A DNA stretch of 64,000 bases from Pseudomonas citrullilanati (GCF_030580855.1 NZ_JAUQOP010000001.1:124001-188000); one strand, 5' to 3'; positions 34,838 through 44,298 are shown, counted from the stretch's first letter. Translations and numbers: made by a program. The notes: generated by a model not told the origin, from the letters alone.

Positions 34838-36826
34838 ATGAGTACCGGTATCTTCATTCCCGAGTTGGGCCATCTGGCGATGATCCTGGCCCTGTGCTTT
34901 GCCCTGGTGCAGGCCGTGGTCCCGCTACTGGGTGCCTGGCGGGGCGACCGTTTGTGGATGAGCCTGGCCCAGCCGGCGGCGTGGGGACAGTTCGCCTTCA
35001 TGGTGTTCGCCTTCGGTTGCCTGACCTACGCCTTCATGACCGACGACTTTTCCGTGGCCTACGTCGCCAGCAACTCCAACAGCGCCTTGCCCTGGTACTA
35101 CAAGTTCAGTGCGGTGTGGGGTGCCCATGAGGGGTCGCTGCTGCTCTGGGCGTTGATCCTGGGCGGCTGGACCTTCGCCGTCTCGGTGTTCTCCCGGCAG
35201 TTGCCCCAGGTGATGCTGGCCCGGGTGCTGGCGGTGATGGGCATGATCAGCACTGGCTTCCTGCTGTTCCTGATCGTCACCTCCAACCCGTTCGCCCGCC
35301 TGCTGCCGCAGATGCCCACCGATGGGCGCGACCTCAATCCGCTGTTGCAGGACATTGGCCTGATCGTCCACCCGCCGATGCTGTACATGGGCTACGTCGG
35401 CTTCTCCGTGGCCTTCGCCTTCGCCATCGCGGCGTTGCTGGGCGGACGCCTGGACGCCGCCTGGGCCCGCTGGTCGCGACCCTGGACCATCGTCGCCTGG
35501 GCGTTCCTCGGCATCGGCATCACCCTCGGTTCGTGGTGGGCCTACTACGAACTCGGCTGGGGCGGCTGGTGGTTCTGGGACCCGGTGGAAAACGCCTCGT
35601 TCATGCCCTGGCTGGTGGGCACGGCGCTGATCCACTCCCTGGCGGTCACCGAAAAGCGCGGGGTGTTCAAGAGCTGGACCGTGCTGCTGGCCATCGCGGC
35701 GTTCTCCCTCAGCCTGCTCGGGACCTTCCTGGTGCGTTCCGGCGTCCTGACCTCGGTGCATGCCTTCGCCTCCGACCCCGAGCGCGGCGTGTTCATCCTG
35801 CTATTCCTGCTGTGCGTGGTCGGCGGTTCGTTGACCTTGTTCGCCCTGCGCGCGCCGGTGGTGAAAAGCCAGGTCGGCTTCAACCTCTGGTCGCGGGAAA
35901 CCCTGTTGCTGGGCAATAACCTGGTGCTGGTGGTGGCCGCCTCGATGATCCTGCTGGGGACGCTGTACCCGTTGGTGCTCGATGCGTTGTCCGGGGCCAA
36001 GCTGTCGGTCGGACCGCCGTACTTCAATGCCCTGTTCATCCCGTTGATGGCGATCCTGATGGTGGTGATGGCCATCGGCGTACTGGTGCGCTGGAAAGAC
36101 ACCCCGCTCAAGTGGCTGCTGGGCATGTTGACGCCCGTGCTGCTGGGCACGGCGGCCCTGGCCGTGGTGGCCGGCGTGGCCTATGGCGATTTCAACTGGG
36201 CGGTGCTGGCCACGTTCGTGCTGGCGGCCTGGGTACTGCTGGCCGGTGTACGGGACATCTTCGACAAGACCCGGCACAAAGGCCTGCTCAAGGGCCTGCC
36301 GACCCTGACCCGCAGCTACTGGGGCATGCAGGTCGCCCACCTGGGCATCGCCGTCTGCGCCCTCGGCGTGGTCCTGTCGAGCCAGAACAGTGCCGAGCGC
36401 GACCTGCGCCTGGCCCCGGGAGAGTCCATGGAGCTGGCCGGCTATCAGTTCGTGTTCGAAGGCGCCAAGCATTTCGAAGGGCCGAACTTCACGTCCGACA
36501 AAGGCACCGTGCGGGTCATCCGCGACGGTCAGGAAGTGACGGTCCTGCACCCGGAAAAACGCCTGTACACGGTGCAGAACTCGGTGATGACCGAAGCCGG
36601 CATCGATGCCGGTTTCACCCGCGATCTCTATGTGGCCCTGGGCGAGTCCCTGGGCGACGGCGCCTGGGCCGTGCGGGTGCACGTCAAGCCGTTCGTGCGC
36701 TGGATCTGGTTCGGTGGCCTGCTCACTGGCCTGGGTGGGGTGCTGGCGGCGCTGGACCGGCGTTATCGGGTCAAGGTGAAGACCCGGGTGCGTGAAGCCC
36801 TGGGCGTGACGGGAGCCGCTGCATGA
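34838..36826 (+). CDS. ccmF: Heme lyase subunit CcmF
   Basis: CcmF attaches heme from CcmE to apocytochrome c with CcmH/CcmI. The 662-residue polytopic protein carries the WWD motif GWGGWWFWDPVENASFMPWL, the histidine-bearing segment SAVWGAHEGSLLLWALIL and the conserved HPPMLYMGYVGFSVAF. Its stop overlaps the ccmG start (ATGA). Confidence 0.97.
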   Translation: MSTGIFIPELGHLAMILALCFALVQAVVPLLGAWRGDRLWMSLAQPAAWGQFAFMVFAFGCLTYAFMTDDFSVAYVASNSNSALPWYYKFSAVWGAHEGSLLLWALILGGWTFAVSVFSRQLPQVMLARVLAVMGMISTGFLLFLIVTSNPFARLLPQMPTDGRDLNPLLQDIGLIVHPPMLYMGYVGFSVAFAFAIAALLGGRLDAAWARWSRPWTIVAWAFLGIGITLGSWWAYYELGWGGWWFWDPVENASFMPWLVGTALIHSLAVTEKRGVFKSWTVLLAIAAFSLSLLGTFLVRSGVLTSVHAFASDPERGVFILLFLLCVVGGSLTLFALRAPVVKSQVGFNLWSRETLLLGNNLVLVVAASMILLGTLYPLVLDALSGAKLSVGPPYFNALFIPLMAILMVVMAIGVLVRWKDTPLKWLLGMLTPVLLGTAALAVVAGVAYGDFNWAVLATFVLAAWVLLAGVRDIFDKTRHKGLLKGLPTLTRSYWGMQVAHLGIAVCALGVVLSSQNSAERDLRLAPGESMELAGYQFVFEGAKHFEGPNFTSDKGTVRVIRDGQEVTVLHPEKRLYTVQNSVMTEAGIDAGFTRDLYVALGESLGDGAWAVRVHVKPFVRWIWFGGLLTGLGGVLAALDRRYRVKVKTRVREALGVTGAAA

Positions 36827-37359
36827 AACGTTGGTTGATGGTGTTGCCGCTGGCGCTGTTCCTGGTGGTGGCGGTCTTTTTGTACCGGGGGCTTTACCTG
36901 AACCCGGCCGAGTTGCCCTCGGCGATGATCGGCAAGCCGTTCCCGGAGTTTTCCCTGCCGTCGGTGCAGGGCGACAAGACCCTGACCCGCGCCGACCTGC
37001 TGGGCAAGCCGGCGCTGGTCAACGTGTGGGGCACCTGGTGCATCTCCTGCCGGGTCGAGCACCCGGTGTTGAACAAGCTGGCGCAGAACGGCGTGGTGAT
37101 CTACGGCGTCAATTACAAGGACGTCAACGCCGATGCGCTGAAGTGGCTCGCCGAGTTCCACAACCCGTATCAACTGGACATCCGCGACGAGGAGGGCTCC
37201 CTGGGCCTGAACCTGGGTGTCTATGGCGCGCCGGAAACCTTCTTCATCGACGCCAAGGGCGTCATCCGCGACAAGTACGTCGGGGTGATCGACGAGCAGG
37301 TCTGGCGCGAGAAGCTGGCCGCCAAGTACCAGGCGCTGGTAGACGAGGCCAAGCCATGA
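36823..37359 (+). CDS. ccmG: Thiol:disulfide oxidoreductase CcmG/DsbE
   Basis: CcmG keeps the cysteines of apocytochrome c and CcmH reduced in the periplasm. The 178 residues have an N-terminal membrane anchor (MVLPLALFLVVAVFLYRGLY) and a thioredoxin-like domain. The active site is WCISC, within WGTWCISCRVEHP, followed by the cis-proline region YGAPETFFID. It overlaps ccmF and ccmH by four bases each. Confidence 0.95.
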   Translation: MKRWLMVLPLALFLVVAVFLYRGLYLNPAELPSAMIGKPFPEFSLPSVQGDKTLTRADLLGKPALVNVWGTWCISCRVEHPVLNKLAQNGVVIYGVNYKDVNADALKWLAEFHNPYQLDIRDEEGSLGLNLGVYGAPETFFIDAKGVIRDKYVGVIDEQVWREKLAAKYQALVDEAKP

Positions 37360-37829
37360 AGCGTTGGTTGGCAGCCGCCTTGCTCGGATTGAGCCTGGTG
37401 GGGGTGGCCCACGCCGCCATCGACACTTACGAATTCGCCAACGAAGGCGAGCGCGAGCGGTTCCGCGAACTGACCAAGGAACTGCGCTGCCCCAAGTGCC
37501 AGAACCAGGACATCGCCGACTCCAACGCGCCGATTGCCGCCGACCTGCGCAAGGAAATCTTCCGCATGCTCGGCGAGGGCAAGGACAACCAGCAGATCAT
37601 CGATTTCATGGTCGATCGCTACGGTGAGTTCGTGCGCTACAACCCCGCCCTGTCCTCCAAGACCGCGCTGCTCTGGTTCGGCCCAGCCGGCCTGTTGCTC
37701 GGTGGCTTCGTGGTCATCGCCGTGATCGTGCGCCGTCGTCGGGTGCAACGCACGGCCGCCCCGGACACGCTTTCCGTCGAAGAGCGCCAGCGCCTCGACC
37801 AACTGTTGGATAAAACCACGCATGATTGA
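37356..37829 (+). CDS. ccmH: Cytochrome c maturation protein CcmH (CycL)
   Basis: CcmH presents apocytochrome c to the heme lyase using its LRCxxC motif. The 157 residues show a cleavable signal peptide ([17 protein letters not shown]), [20 protein letters not shown], and one C-terminal membrane helix ([20 protein letters not shown]). It is the short, single-domain form, with the TPR part encoded separately by ccmI. It overlaps ccmI by eight bases. Confidence 0.95.
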   Translation: MKRWLAAALLGLSLVGVAHAAIDTYEFANEGERERFRELTKELRCPKCQNQDIADSNAPIAADLRKEIFRMLGEGKDNQQIIDFMVDRYGEFVRYNPALSSKTALLWFGPAGLLLGGFVVIAVIVRRRRVQRTAAPDTLSVEERQRLDQLLDKTTHD

Positions 37830-39042
37830 TTTCTGGCTCGCCGCAGGTCTGCTTCTCCTGGTCGCCCTGAGTTTCCTGTTGATCCCTGTGTTGCGCGGGC
37901 GCCGCGCCCAGCGGGAGGAGGACCGTACCGCGCTCAACGTGGCGCTGTACCAGGAGCGCATCGCCGAATTGCAGGCCGAGCGGGAGGAGGGCGTGCTCAA
38001 CGCCGCGCAACTGGACACCGGGCGCGCCGAGGCCGCCCGTGAACTGCTCGCCGACACCGAGGGCGCCGAGGTGCCGCGCGAATCGCGCCTGGGCCGGCCG
38101 CTGCCGTTGCTCGCCGCCGTGCTGGTGCCGTTGCTGGGTCTGGGCCTGTACCTGCATTTCGGCGCCAGCGACAAGGTCGAGCTGACCCGCGAATTCGCCC
38201 AGGCGCCGCAGTCGATGGAAGAAATGACCCAGCGCCTGGAGCGTGCGGTGGCGGCGCAACCGGACAACGCCGAGGGCTTGTATTTCCTTGGCCGTACCTA
38301 CATGGCCCAGGACCGGCCGGCGGACGCGGCGAAGATCTTCCAGCGCACCGTGGCGGTGGCCGGCCGCCAGCCCGAGCTGCTGGGCCAATGGGCCCAGGCG
38401 CAGTATTTCGCCGATGGCAAGAAATGGTCCGGGCAAGTCCAGGCCCTGACTGACGAAGCGCTGAAGCTCGATCCGAAGGAGGTCACCAGCCTCGGCCTGC
38501 TGGGCATTGCCGCGTTCGAGGGCGAGCGCTACCAGGACGCGATCGACTACTGGGGCCGCTTGTTGGTGGAACTGCCGGAAGGTGACAAGTCCCGCGAGGC
38601 GTTGCAGGGCGGTATTGCCCGCGCCACCGAGAAACTCCAGGCCGCTGGCGGCCAGGTCGCGCCGATCCAGGCCCAGGCCCCGGCTCCCGCCGCGAAGGCA
38701 GCCGCCGCGCTCAAGGTGCGTGTCGACCTGGCCCCGGCGCTTAAGGCCAAGGTGCAGCCCGGCGACAGCGTGTTCATCTTCGCCCGCGCCGCCTCCGGCC
38801 CGCCGGCGCCGCTGGCGGCCAAGCGCCTGACGGTCGCCGACCTGCCAGTGACCGTGGAGCTGGGGGACGCGGACGCGATGATGCCGCAACTGAAACTGTC
38901 GAACTTCCCTGAAGTCCAACTGGTGGCGCGCATCTCCCGTGCCGGTCAACCCACCGCCGGCGAATGGATCGGTCGCAGCCAGCCCCTGGCCAGCAGCACC
39001 ACCGCGGCGCAGCACCTGACCATCGACAGCCCGGATCAATAA
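37822..39042 (+). CDS. ccmI: Cytochrome c assembly TPR protein CcmI (CycH)
   Basis: CcmI is the membrane-anchored chaperone that binds the C-terminus of apocytochromes c. The 406 residues carry two N-terminal membrane helices ([20 protein letters not shown] and [20 protein letters not shown]) around a cytoplasmic leucine-zipper loop. A periplasmic TPR region follows ([20 protein letters not shown]), and the C-terminal beta domain is joined by an Ala/Pro linker. A 14-base gap leads to the following small gene. Confidence 0.94.
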   Translation: MIDFWLAAGLLLLVALSFLLIPVLRGRRAQREEDRTALNVALYQERIAELQAEREEGVLNAAQLDTGRAEAARELLADTEGAEVPRESRLGRPLPLLAAVLVPLLGLGLYLHFGASDKVELTREFAQAPQSMEEMTQRLERAVAAQPDNAEGLYFLGRTYMAQDRPADAAKIFQRTVAVAGRQPELLGQWAQAQYFADGKKWSGQVQALTDEALKLDPKEVTSLGLLGIAAFEGERYQDAIDYWGRLLVELPEGDKSREALQGGIARATEKLQAAGGQVAPIQAQAPAPAAKAAAALKVRVDLAPALKAKVQPGDSVFIFARAASGPPAPLAAKRLTVADLPVTVELGDADAMMPQLKLSNFPEVQLVARISRAGQPTAGEWIGRSQPLASSTTAAQHLTIDSPDQ

Positions 39043-39056
39043 CAGGAATTCGCACC

Positions 39057-39464
39057 ATGACCGCCATCGCTCGCATTACCCTGCTCACGCTGGTCCTGGG
39101 CCTGAGCGCTTGTGCGGTCCAGCGTCCGCCGGAGCCTTCGACGCCGCTGCCGCCGATCCCGCCCTCGACCCCCACCACCAAGCCCGGCCCCTCTACGCCG
39201 CCGGGCAAGCCGGTGACCCCGAACAAACCGGCCAAGCCCGTGCCGCGCACCTCCGCCAGTTTTGCCCCGCCGCCGGGGGGCAACAGTCATTGGGACGCCA
39301 AGCTGGGGGTCTACGTGCTGGATAACCAGACCAACACCTTCTATCGCCAACGCACGTACTACCGCTGGAATAACGGCTGGAGTCGCTCCGTCAGCCCGAA
39401 CGGCCCGTGGGAAGACACCACCATCGAAGGCGTGCCGGCGGGGCTTGGGCGCCAGTTCCACTAA
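39057..39464 (+). CDS. Small proline-rich putative lipoprotein after ccmI
   Basis: A 135-residue protein with a signal peptide ending in a lipobox-like LSACAV (Cys20 or nearby), a Pro/Thr/Lys-rich spacer of about 55 residues, and a C-terminal compact part rich in Tyr/Trp/Asn (NTFYRQRTYYRWNNGWSRS). I do not recognise a characterised function. Position 14 bases after ccmI suggests cotranscription with the ccm operon, but involvement in cytochrome c maturation is only inferred. A REP doublet follows directly. Confidence 0.75.
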   Translation: MTAIARITLLTLVLGLSACAVQRPPEPSTPLPPIPPSTPTTKPGPSTPPGKPVTPNKPAKPVPRTSASFAPPPGGNSHWDAKLGVYVLDNQTNTFYRQRTYYRWNNGWSRSVSPNGPWEDTTIEGVPAGLGRQFH

Positions 39465-39478
39465 ACACGAAGCGCCCT

Positions 39479-39598
39479 GTGGCGGGGGGATTTATCCCCG
39501 TTGGGTCGCGAAGCGGCCCCATCCAGTGGACTTACATACCGAGGCAGCAGGTTTTAGGGCTGCTTCGCAGCCCAGCGGGGATAAATCCCCTCGCCACA
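39479..39598. repeat. REP doublet, GTGGCGAGGGGATTTATCCC family
   Basis: The left arm GTGGCGGGGGGATTTATCCC and the inverted right arm ending AAATCCCCTCGCCACA flank a variable centre, as at 29778. The remaining gene-free DNA up to 39846 is AT-richer than the surroundings (GAACAAAATTTTCACAAAA near 39656) and probably contains the promoter of the next gene. I could not assign -35/-10 boxes there. Confidence 0.85.
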
Positions 39599-39846
39599 AT
39601 AAGACTCGTCACTTAGTCTCGGGCACTCCGGGGATTTGTGTTTCCGAATATTCATTGAACAAAATTTTCACAAAATCTTGCGGACAATCCCCCGCGCTTT
39701 ATCGCCGCCGGTTATTTAATGGCAATGCCATGGCCGTTCGTGCAAACATTTGCGCACTTGCGCAAGCCCCGGGGCCAGGCATTGGCCAACAGAGGGCGCG
39801 CCGTTGTTCTTTTTGTCACTTAAACTCCAATAGGTCCTAAAACGAC

Positions 39847-41940
39847 ATGGCAATTCCGGACGCCCTGAGTCAGCAGCGCACTACGCATCGCCTGCTGCAA
39901 CCGACCGTCAAATCACACCTGGCCTACACCCTGCTTTGCGCCCTGGTGATGATGGTCATGTTCAGCCTGCTGCGCGTCGCGCTGCTGGTCTACAACCGCG
40001 AGATGATCCTCGACACCCCGGCCTCGACCTTCGTTGAAGCGTTCATCAACGGCTTGCGATTCGACCTGCGCCTGGTGGTCTACCTCTGCATCCCATTACT
40101 GCTGGCGTTGTTCAGCGCCAGGGCCATGGCGGCGCGCGGGTTCTTCCGTTTCTGGCTGACGGTCACCTCCAGCATCGCCTTGTTCCTGGGCCTGATGGAG
40201 ATGGACTTCTACCGTGAGTTCCACCAGCGCCTCAACGGCCTGGTCTTCCAGTACGTCAAGGAAGATCCGAAGACCGTGATGAGCATGCTCTGGTACGGTT
40301 TCCCCGTGGTGCGCTACCTGCTGGCCTGGGTCGGCGGCACGGTCATCCTGGCGCTGGCGTTCAAGGGCGCCGACCGGGCGACCCGTCCCCGTGGGCCGTT
40401 CAGTGGCGGCAGCATCGGCACCCGCCAGGTCGCCCCGTGGTACGCACGCGTGGCAGTGTTCATGGTCTGCCTGCTGGTGGCCGTGGTCGCCGCCCGTGGC
40501 ACCCTGCGCCAGGGCCCGCCCCTGCGTTGGGGCGACGTGTACACCACCGACTCCAACTTCGCCAACCAGCTGGGCCTCAATGGCACGTTGTCGCTGGTGG
40601 CGGCGGCCAAGAGCCGGATGTCCGAAGACCGCGACAACATCTGGAAAGCCACCCTGGAACAACCGTTGGCCCAACAGACCGTGCGCGACATGCTGGTGAT
40701 GCCCGACGACAAGCTGGTGGACACCGAGACCGCCGCCGTGCGCCGCGACTACACGCCGCCGGCCGACAAGACGCTGCCCATCAAGAATGTGGTGGTGATC
40801 CTCATGGAAAGCATGGCCGGTCACTCGGTGGGCGCCCTGGGCGCGCCGGGTAACATCACGCCTTACCTGGACAAACTGTCCAAGGAAGGCCTGCTGTTCG
40901 ACCGCTTCTTCTCCAACGGCACCCACACCCACCAGGGCATGTTCGCCACCATGGCGTGCTTCCCGAACCTGCCCGGCTTCGAATACCTGATGCAGACCCC
41001 GGAAGGCAGCCACAAGCTGTCGGGCCTGCCGCAACTGCTCAGTGCCCGCGACTACGACGACGTGTATGTCTACAACGGCGATTTCGCCTGGGACAACCAG
41101 TCGGGTTTCTTCAGCAGCCAGGGCATGACCAACTTCATTGGGCGTAACGATTTCGTCAACCCGGTGTTCTCCGATCCGACCTGGGGCGTGTCCGACCAGG
41201 ACATGTTCGACCGTGGCCTGATCGAGCTCAAGGCGCGGGAAAACGGCAAGCCGTTCTACGCCTTGCTGCAAACCCTGTCGAACCACACGCCGTATGCGTT
41301 GCCGACGCCGTTGCCGGTGGAGCGGGTCACCGACCGCGGCAGCCTGAACGAACACCTGACCGCCATGCGCTATGCCGACTGGGCCCTGGGCCAGTTCTTC
41401 GAGAAGGCCCGCAAGGAGCCGTACTTCAAGGAAACCCTGTTCGTGGTGGTGGGCGACCATGGCTTCGGCAATGAGCGCCAGATCACCGAAATGGACCTGG
41501 GTCGCTTCAACGTCCCGTTGCTGTTGATCGGCCCCGGTGTCCAGGAAAAATTCGGCCAGCGCAACCACACCGTGGGCACCCAGGTCGATATCGTGCCGAC
41601 CATCATGGGCCGCATCGGCGGCCAGGTGCGCAACCAGTGCTGGGGACGCGACCTGCTGAACCTGCCGCAGGGCGATACCGGTTTTGGCGTGATCAAGCCG
41701 TCGGGCAGCGAGCAGACCACCGCAATCATCCGCGACGACCAGATCCTGGTCCTGCCGAAGGAAAAGGAAATGCCGCCGAAGATGTACCGCTATGAACTGG
41801 GCGCCAATCCCCGTGCGGAGATCGTCCCGGATGCACCGGACACTGCGCAGATGAAACTCAAGCTCGAGTCGTTTTTGCAGACGGCCACCAAGAGCCTGTT
41901 GGATAACACCGCCGGTGTGGTCGACGGCAAGCCGGACTGA
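39847..41940 (+). CDS. LtaS/OpgB-type membrane phosphoglycerol transferase (sulfatase family)
   Basis: A 697-residue inner-membrane protein with about five N-terminal membrane helices (residues 25-220) and a large periplasmic alkaline-phosphatase-superfamily domain. Metal and catalytic positions visible are Glu in ILMESMAGHSVGALG, the nucleophile-type Thr in FSNGTHTHQGMF, and Asp/His in VVGDHGFGNERQ. Relatives transfer phosphoglycerol from phosphatidylglycerol, for example to periplasmic glucans in Gram-negatives. The exact acceptor cannot be read from sequence. A strong terminator follows the stop. Confidence 0.85.
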   Translation: MAIPDALSQQRTTHRLLQPTVKSHLAYTLLCALVMMVMFSLLRVALLVYNREMILDTPASTFVEAFINGLRFDLRLVVYLCIPLLLALFSARAMAARGFFRFWLTVTSSIALFLGLMEMDFYREFHQRLNGLVFQYVKEDPKTVMSMLWYGFPVVRYLLAWVGGTVILALAFKGADRATRPRGPFSGGSIGTRQVAPWYARVAVFMVCLLVAVVAARGTLRQGPPLRWGDVYTTDSNFANQLGLNGTLSLVAAAKSRMSEDRDNIWKATLEQPLAQQTVRDMLVMPDDKLVDTETAAVRRDYTPPADKTLPIKNVVVILMESMAGHSVGALGAPGNITPYLDKLSKEGLLFDRFFSNGTHTHQGMFATMACFPNLPGFEYLMQTPEGSHKLSGLPQLLSARDYDDVYVYNGDFAWDNQSGFFSSQGMTNFIGRNDFVNPVFSDPTWGVSDQDMFDRGLIELKARENGKPFYALLQTLSNHTPYALPTPLPVERVTDRGSLNEHLTAMRYADWALGQFFEKARKEPYFKETLFVVVGDHGFGNERQITEMDLGRFNVPLLLIGPGVQEKFGQRNHTVGTQVDIVPTIMGRIGGQVRNQCWGRDLLNLPQGDTGFGVIKPSGSEQTTAIIRDDQILVLPKEKEMPPKMYRYELGANPRAEIVPDAPDTAQMKLKLESFLQTATKSLLDNTAGVVDGKPD

Positions 41941-41951
41941 TCTCGGCAAGC

Positions 41952-41986
41952 AAAAAAAAAGAGGCCGCAAGGGCCTCTTTTTTTTT
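41952..41986 (+). terminator. Bidirectional rho-independent terminator
   Basis: An A-run, GAGGCC-GCAAG-GGCCTC and a T-run form a strong stem flanked by A and T tracts on both sides. It therefore can terminate the plus-strand phosphoglycerol transferase gene and the minus-strand DUF3309 gene that converges on it. Confidence 0.92.
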
Positions 41987-41998
41987 GCGCCTAGTGGT

Positions 41999-42151
41999 TC
42001 ATATCTTGCCCAGTAGGAGCAGGACCAACAGCACCACCAACACGACGCCGATAATACCGGACGGGCCGTAACCCCAACTTCTGGAGTGCGGGAAGACCGG
42101 CAGGCCACCGATCAGCAGGAGGATCAGGATGATGATAAGAATCGTGCCCAT
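41999..42151 (-). CDS. DUF3309 small membrane protein
   Basis: A 50-residue protein too short for most ORF callers. It has a first hydrophobic helix (MGTILIIILILLLIGGLPVF), the conserved middle PHSRSWGYGPSG and a second helix (IIGVVLVVLLVLLLLG). The spacing and SWGYGPSG motif are those of DUF3309 proteins, common in stress-associated loci of proteobacteria but without known function. AAGGAAATCTACA before the ATG is a good ribosome site. It converges with the gene at 39847 across a shared terminator. Confidence 0.85.
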   Translation of the reverse strand: MGTILIIILILLLIGGLPVFPHSRSWGYGPSGIIGVVLVVLLVLLLLGKI

Positions 42152-42441
42152 TGTAGATTTCCTTATTGGTCAGTTCCGGGTTGATGCAACTTTTAACTGC
42201 CAGCACGCATGCAATAAATCCGGGCGGCTTAACAAGTCCGACCGTAACGTCCTGTAAAAAATTCAATGTTTTTTATTGGCCCATGAAGGCGCGGTTGTGC
42301 AGCTCGACGCCACTAATGGGCGCCTCGATCAAAACCCCTTACAGTTTGCCCTCGGCATTCAGCAATCTGATGGAGCGTGGGTCCGGCGGGGTCCTTCGCT
42401 ACACTCGGCCTATCTCTCCCGGAACAACAAGGCTGTCTGCT

Positions 42442-43257
42442 ATGCAAAATCGCATGATGATCACTGGTGCCGGCTCTGGCCTGGGTCGCGAAATCGCGCT
42501 GCGCTGGGCTCGCGAAGGCTGGCGGCTGGCCTTGTCGGATGTCAGCGAACCCGGCCTGGTGGAAACCCTGCGCGGGGTGCGCGAGGCAGGCGGCGACGGT
42601 TTCATCCAGCGTTGTGATGTGCGCGACTACAGCCAATTGACCGCGTTCGCCCAGGCCTGCGAAGAGAAGCTCGGCGGCATCGACATCATCGTCAACAACG
42701 CGGGCGTGGCCTCGGGCGGATTCTTCAGCGAACTGTCCCTGGAGGATTGGGACTGGCAGATCGCAATCAACCTCATGGGCGTGGTCAAGGGCTGCAAGGC
42801 GTTCCTGCCGTTGCTGGAACAAAGCCGTGGCAAGATCATCAACATCGCCTCCATGGCGGCCTTGATGCAAGGGCCGGCCATGAGCAACTACAACGTGGCC
42901 AAGGCCGGCGTGGTGGCCTTGTCGGAAAGCCTGCTGGTGGAATTGGCCCAGCAGGAAATCGGCGTGCACGTGGTATGCCCGTCGTTCTTCCAGACCAATT
43001 TGCTCGATTCCTTCCGCGGCCCGACGCCGGCCATGAAGGCCCAGGTCGGCAAACTGCTGGAAAGCTCGCCCATCAGCGCCGCCGATATTGCCGACTACAT
43101 CTATCAGCAAGTCGCCCAGGGCCAGTTCATGATCCTGCCCCACGAACAGGGGCGGGCGGCCTGGGCGCTCAAGCAGCAAGCCCCGCAGAAGTTGTATGAC
43201 GAAATGACCGTCATGGCCGACAAGATGCGCGCCAAGGCCCGGCAGAACCCGAGTTGA
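42442..43257 (+). CDS. Short-chain dehydrogenase/reductase
   Basis: A classical SDR of 271 residues with the NAD(P)-binding motif MITGAGSGLGREIAL, NNAGVASGGFF, the catalytic Ser (INIASMAALMQGPAMS) and YNVAKAG (Tyr/Lys). The substrate cannot be deduced. ATG 42442 is chosen because the fold begins there; the frame runs open upstream to 42166. The 290 bases before it contain no other gene, only the divergent DUF3309 start region. Confidence 0.88.
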   Translation: MQNRMMITGAGSGLGREIALRWAREGWRLALSDVSEPGLVETLRGVREAGGDGFIQRCDVRDYSQLTAFAQACEEKLGGIDIIVNNAGVASGGFFSELSLEDWDWQIAINLMGVVKGCKAFLPLLEQSRGKIINIASMAALMQGPAMSNYNVAKAGVVALSESLLVELAQQEIGVHVVCPSFFQTNLLDSFRGPTPAMKAQVGKLLESSPISAADIADYIYQQVAQGQFMILPHEQGRAAWALKQQAPQKLYDEMTVMADKMRAKARQNPS

Positions 43258-43314
43258 CCTGGCGACCCGGTGTCCTCAGGATGGCGCCATTCGGCCTTCC
43301 TGACGGACACCTGC

Positions 43315-43647
43315 ATGCTCAATTACCTGTGGTTCTTTCTCGCCGCGCTGTTTGAAATCGCCGGCTGCTACGCCTTCTGGATGTGGCTGCGCCAGGGCAA
43401 GAGCGCCTGGTGGATCGCGCCGGCGTTGCTCAGCCTGACCCTGTTCGCCCTGTTGCTCACACGCATCGAAGCCACCTATGCCGGTCGTGCCTACGCCGCC
43501 TATGGCGGCATCTACATCATCGCCTCGATCGGCTGGCTGGCGGTGGTGGAGCGGGTCCGGCCGCTGGGTTCGGACTGGATCGGCGTGGCACTGTGCGTGC
43601 TGGGGGCGAGCGTGATCCTGTTCGGTCCACGGTTTACGGCGAGCTGA
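43315..43647 (+). CDS. ynfA: YnfA/UPF0060 family membrane protein
   Basis: A 110-residue protein with four membrane helices and family motifs [37 protein letters not shown] and [16 protein letters not shown]. YnfA-type proteins resemble small-multidrug-resistance folds, but their transport role is not well settled. ATG 43315 fits the family N-terminus; an upstream in-frame start at 43270 would add 15 unlikely residues. Confidence 0.88.
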   Translation: MLNYLWFFLAALFEIAGCYAFWMWLRQGKSAWWIAPALLSLTLFALLLTRIEATYAGRAYAAYGGIYIIASIGWLAVVERVRPLGSDWIGVALCVLGASVILFGPRFTAS

Positions 43648-43797
43648 AATAAACGCCGCTATACAGGTTTTTGCAGGACATTTCCTTCAGCTCGCAGAGC
43701 TTTGCTTGTAGGGCCTTACTGATTTGTCGTGGGAGCCTTGAGAACCTGAATCAGGCCGGGCATGGTCAAGGTCCAGTCATTCTTAAGGACAAGAACC

Positions 43798-43998
43798 ATG
43801 CTCGTACTAAGCCGCGCTGTGGGCGAATTGATTTCCATCGGTGACGACATTTCCGTGCGCGTGCTGTCGGTTACCGGCGGCACCGTGCGTTTTGGCGTCG
43901 AGGCGCCACGGCACATCGATGTCCATCGCTCCGAAATCTACGAAAAGATCCAGAAGAAAAAGGCCCACGCCCAGCGCAAGGCCTGCTCAGTCGAATAG
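43798..43998 (+). CDS. CsrA/RsmA-family RNA-binding regulator (divergent paralogue)
   Basis: A 66-residue CsrA-type dimeric protein that should bind GGA motifs in mRNA leaders. The strand 1 RNA-binding surface (MLVLSRAVGELISIGDD) and the strand 5 arginine segment (VHRSEIYEKIQ) are conserved. It differs from typical RsmA/RsmE by Ser-Arg-Ala for Thr-Arg-Arg, by SVTGGTVRFGVEAP in the core, and by a Lys/His/Gln-rich C-terminal tail. It is probably one of the extra Rsm paralogues of fluorescent pseudomonads. AAGGAC lies upstream, and the 3' end overlaps yheU by 12 bases. Confidence 0.9.
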   Translation: MLVLSRAVGELISIGDDISVRVLSVTGGTVRFGVEAPRHIDVHRSEIYEKIQKKKAHAQRKACSVE

Positions 43999-44214
43999 GT
44001 GCTTGGGCACGTCGTGCTTGAGCATCAGTTGGCACTGCTCGCTCTCGGGATCGAAGACGATCATCGCCTGGCCCTTGGTCAGCGCCTGTCGCACCCGCAG
44101 TACGCGGGTTTCGAGGGGCGTGTCGTCGCCATTGTCGGTGCCGTCGCGGGTCACGAAATCCTCGATCAGGCGAGTGAGCGTGTCGACTTCGAGTTGGTCG
44201 TGGGGGATGAGCAT
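43987..44214 (-). CDS. yheU: YheU/UPF0270 family protein
   Basis: A 75-residue acidic protein starting MLIPHDQLEVDTLTRLIEDF, as UPF0270/YheU members do, with GDDTPLETRVLRVRQALTKG and a C-terminal histidine-containing segment. Function is unknown in this family. GAGG lies 6 bases before the ATG on this strand. Its last 12 bases overlap the convergent csrA-like gene. Confidence 0.87.
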   Translation of the reverse strand: MLIPHDQLEVDTLTRLIEDFVTRDGTDNGDDTPLETRVLRVRQALTKGQAMIVFDPESEQCQLMLKHDVPKHLFD

Positions 44215-44298
44215 GGGGTACCTCGGCTAGACAATGGGGCGATGCTACGACCAATGGGCGTTTGCGGCTAGCCTATGGCTTCGGTCGCTGCAGATCCT

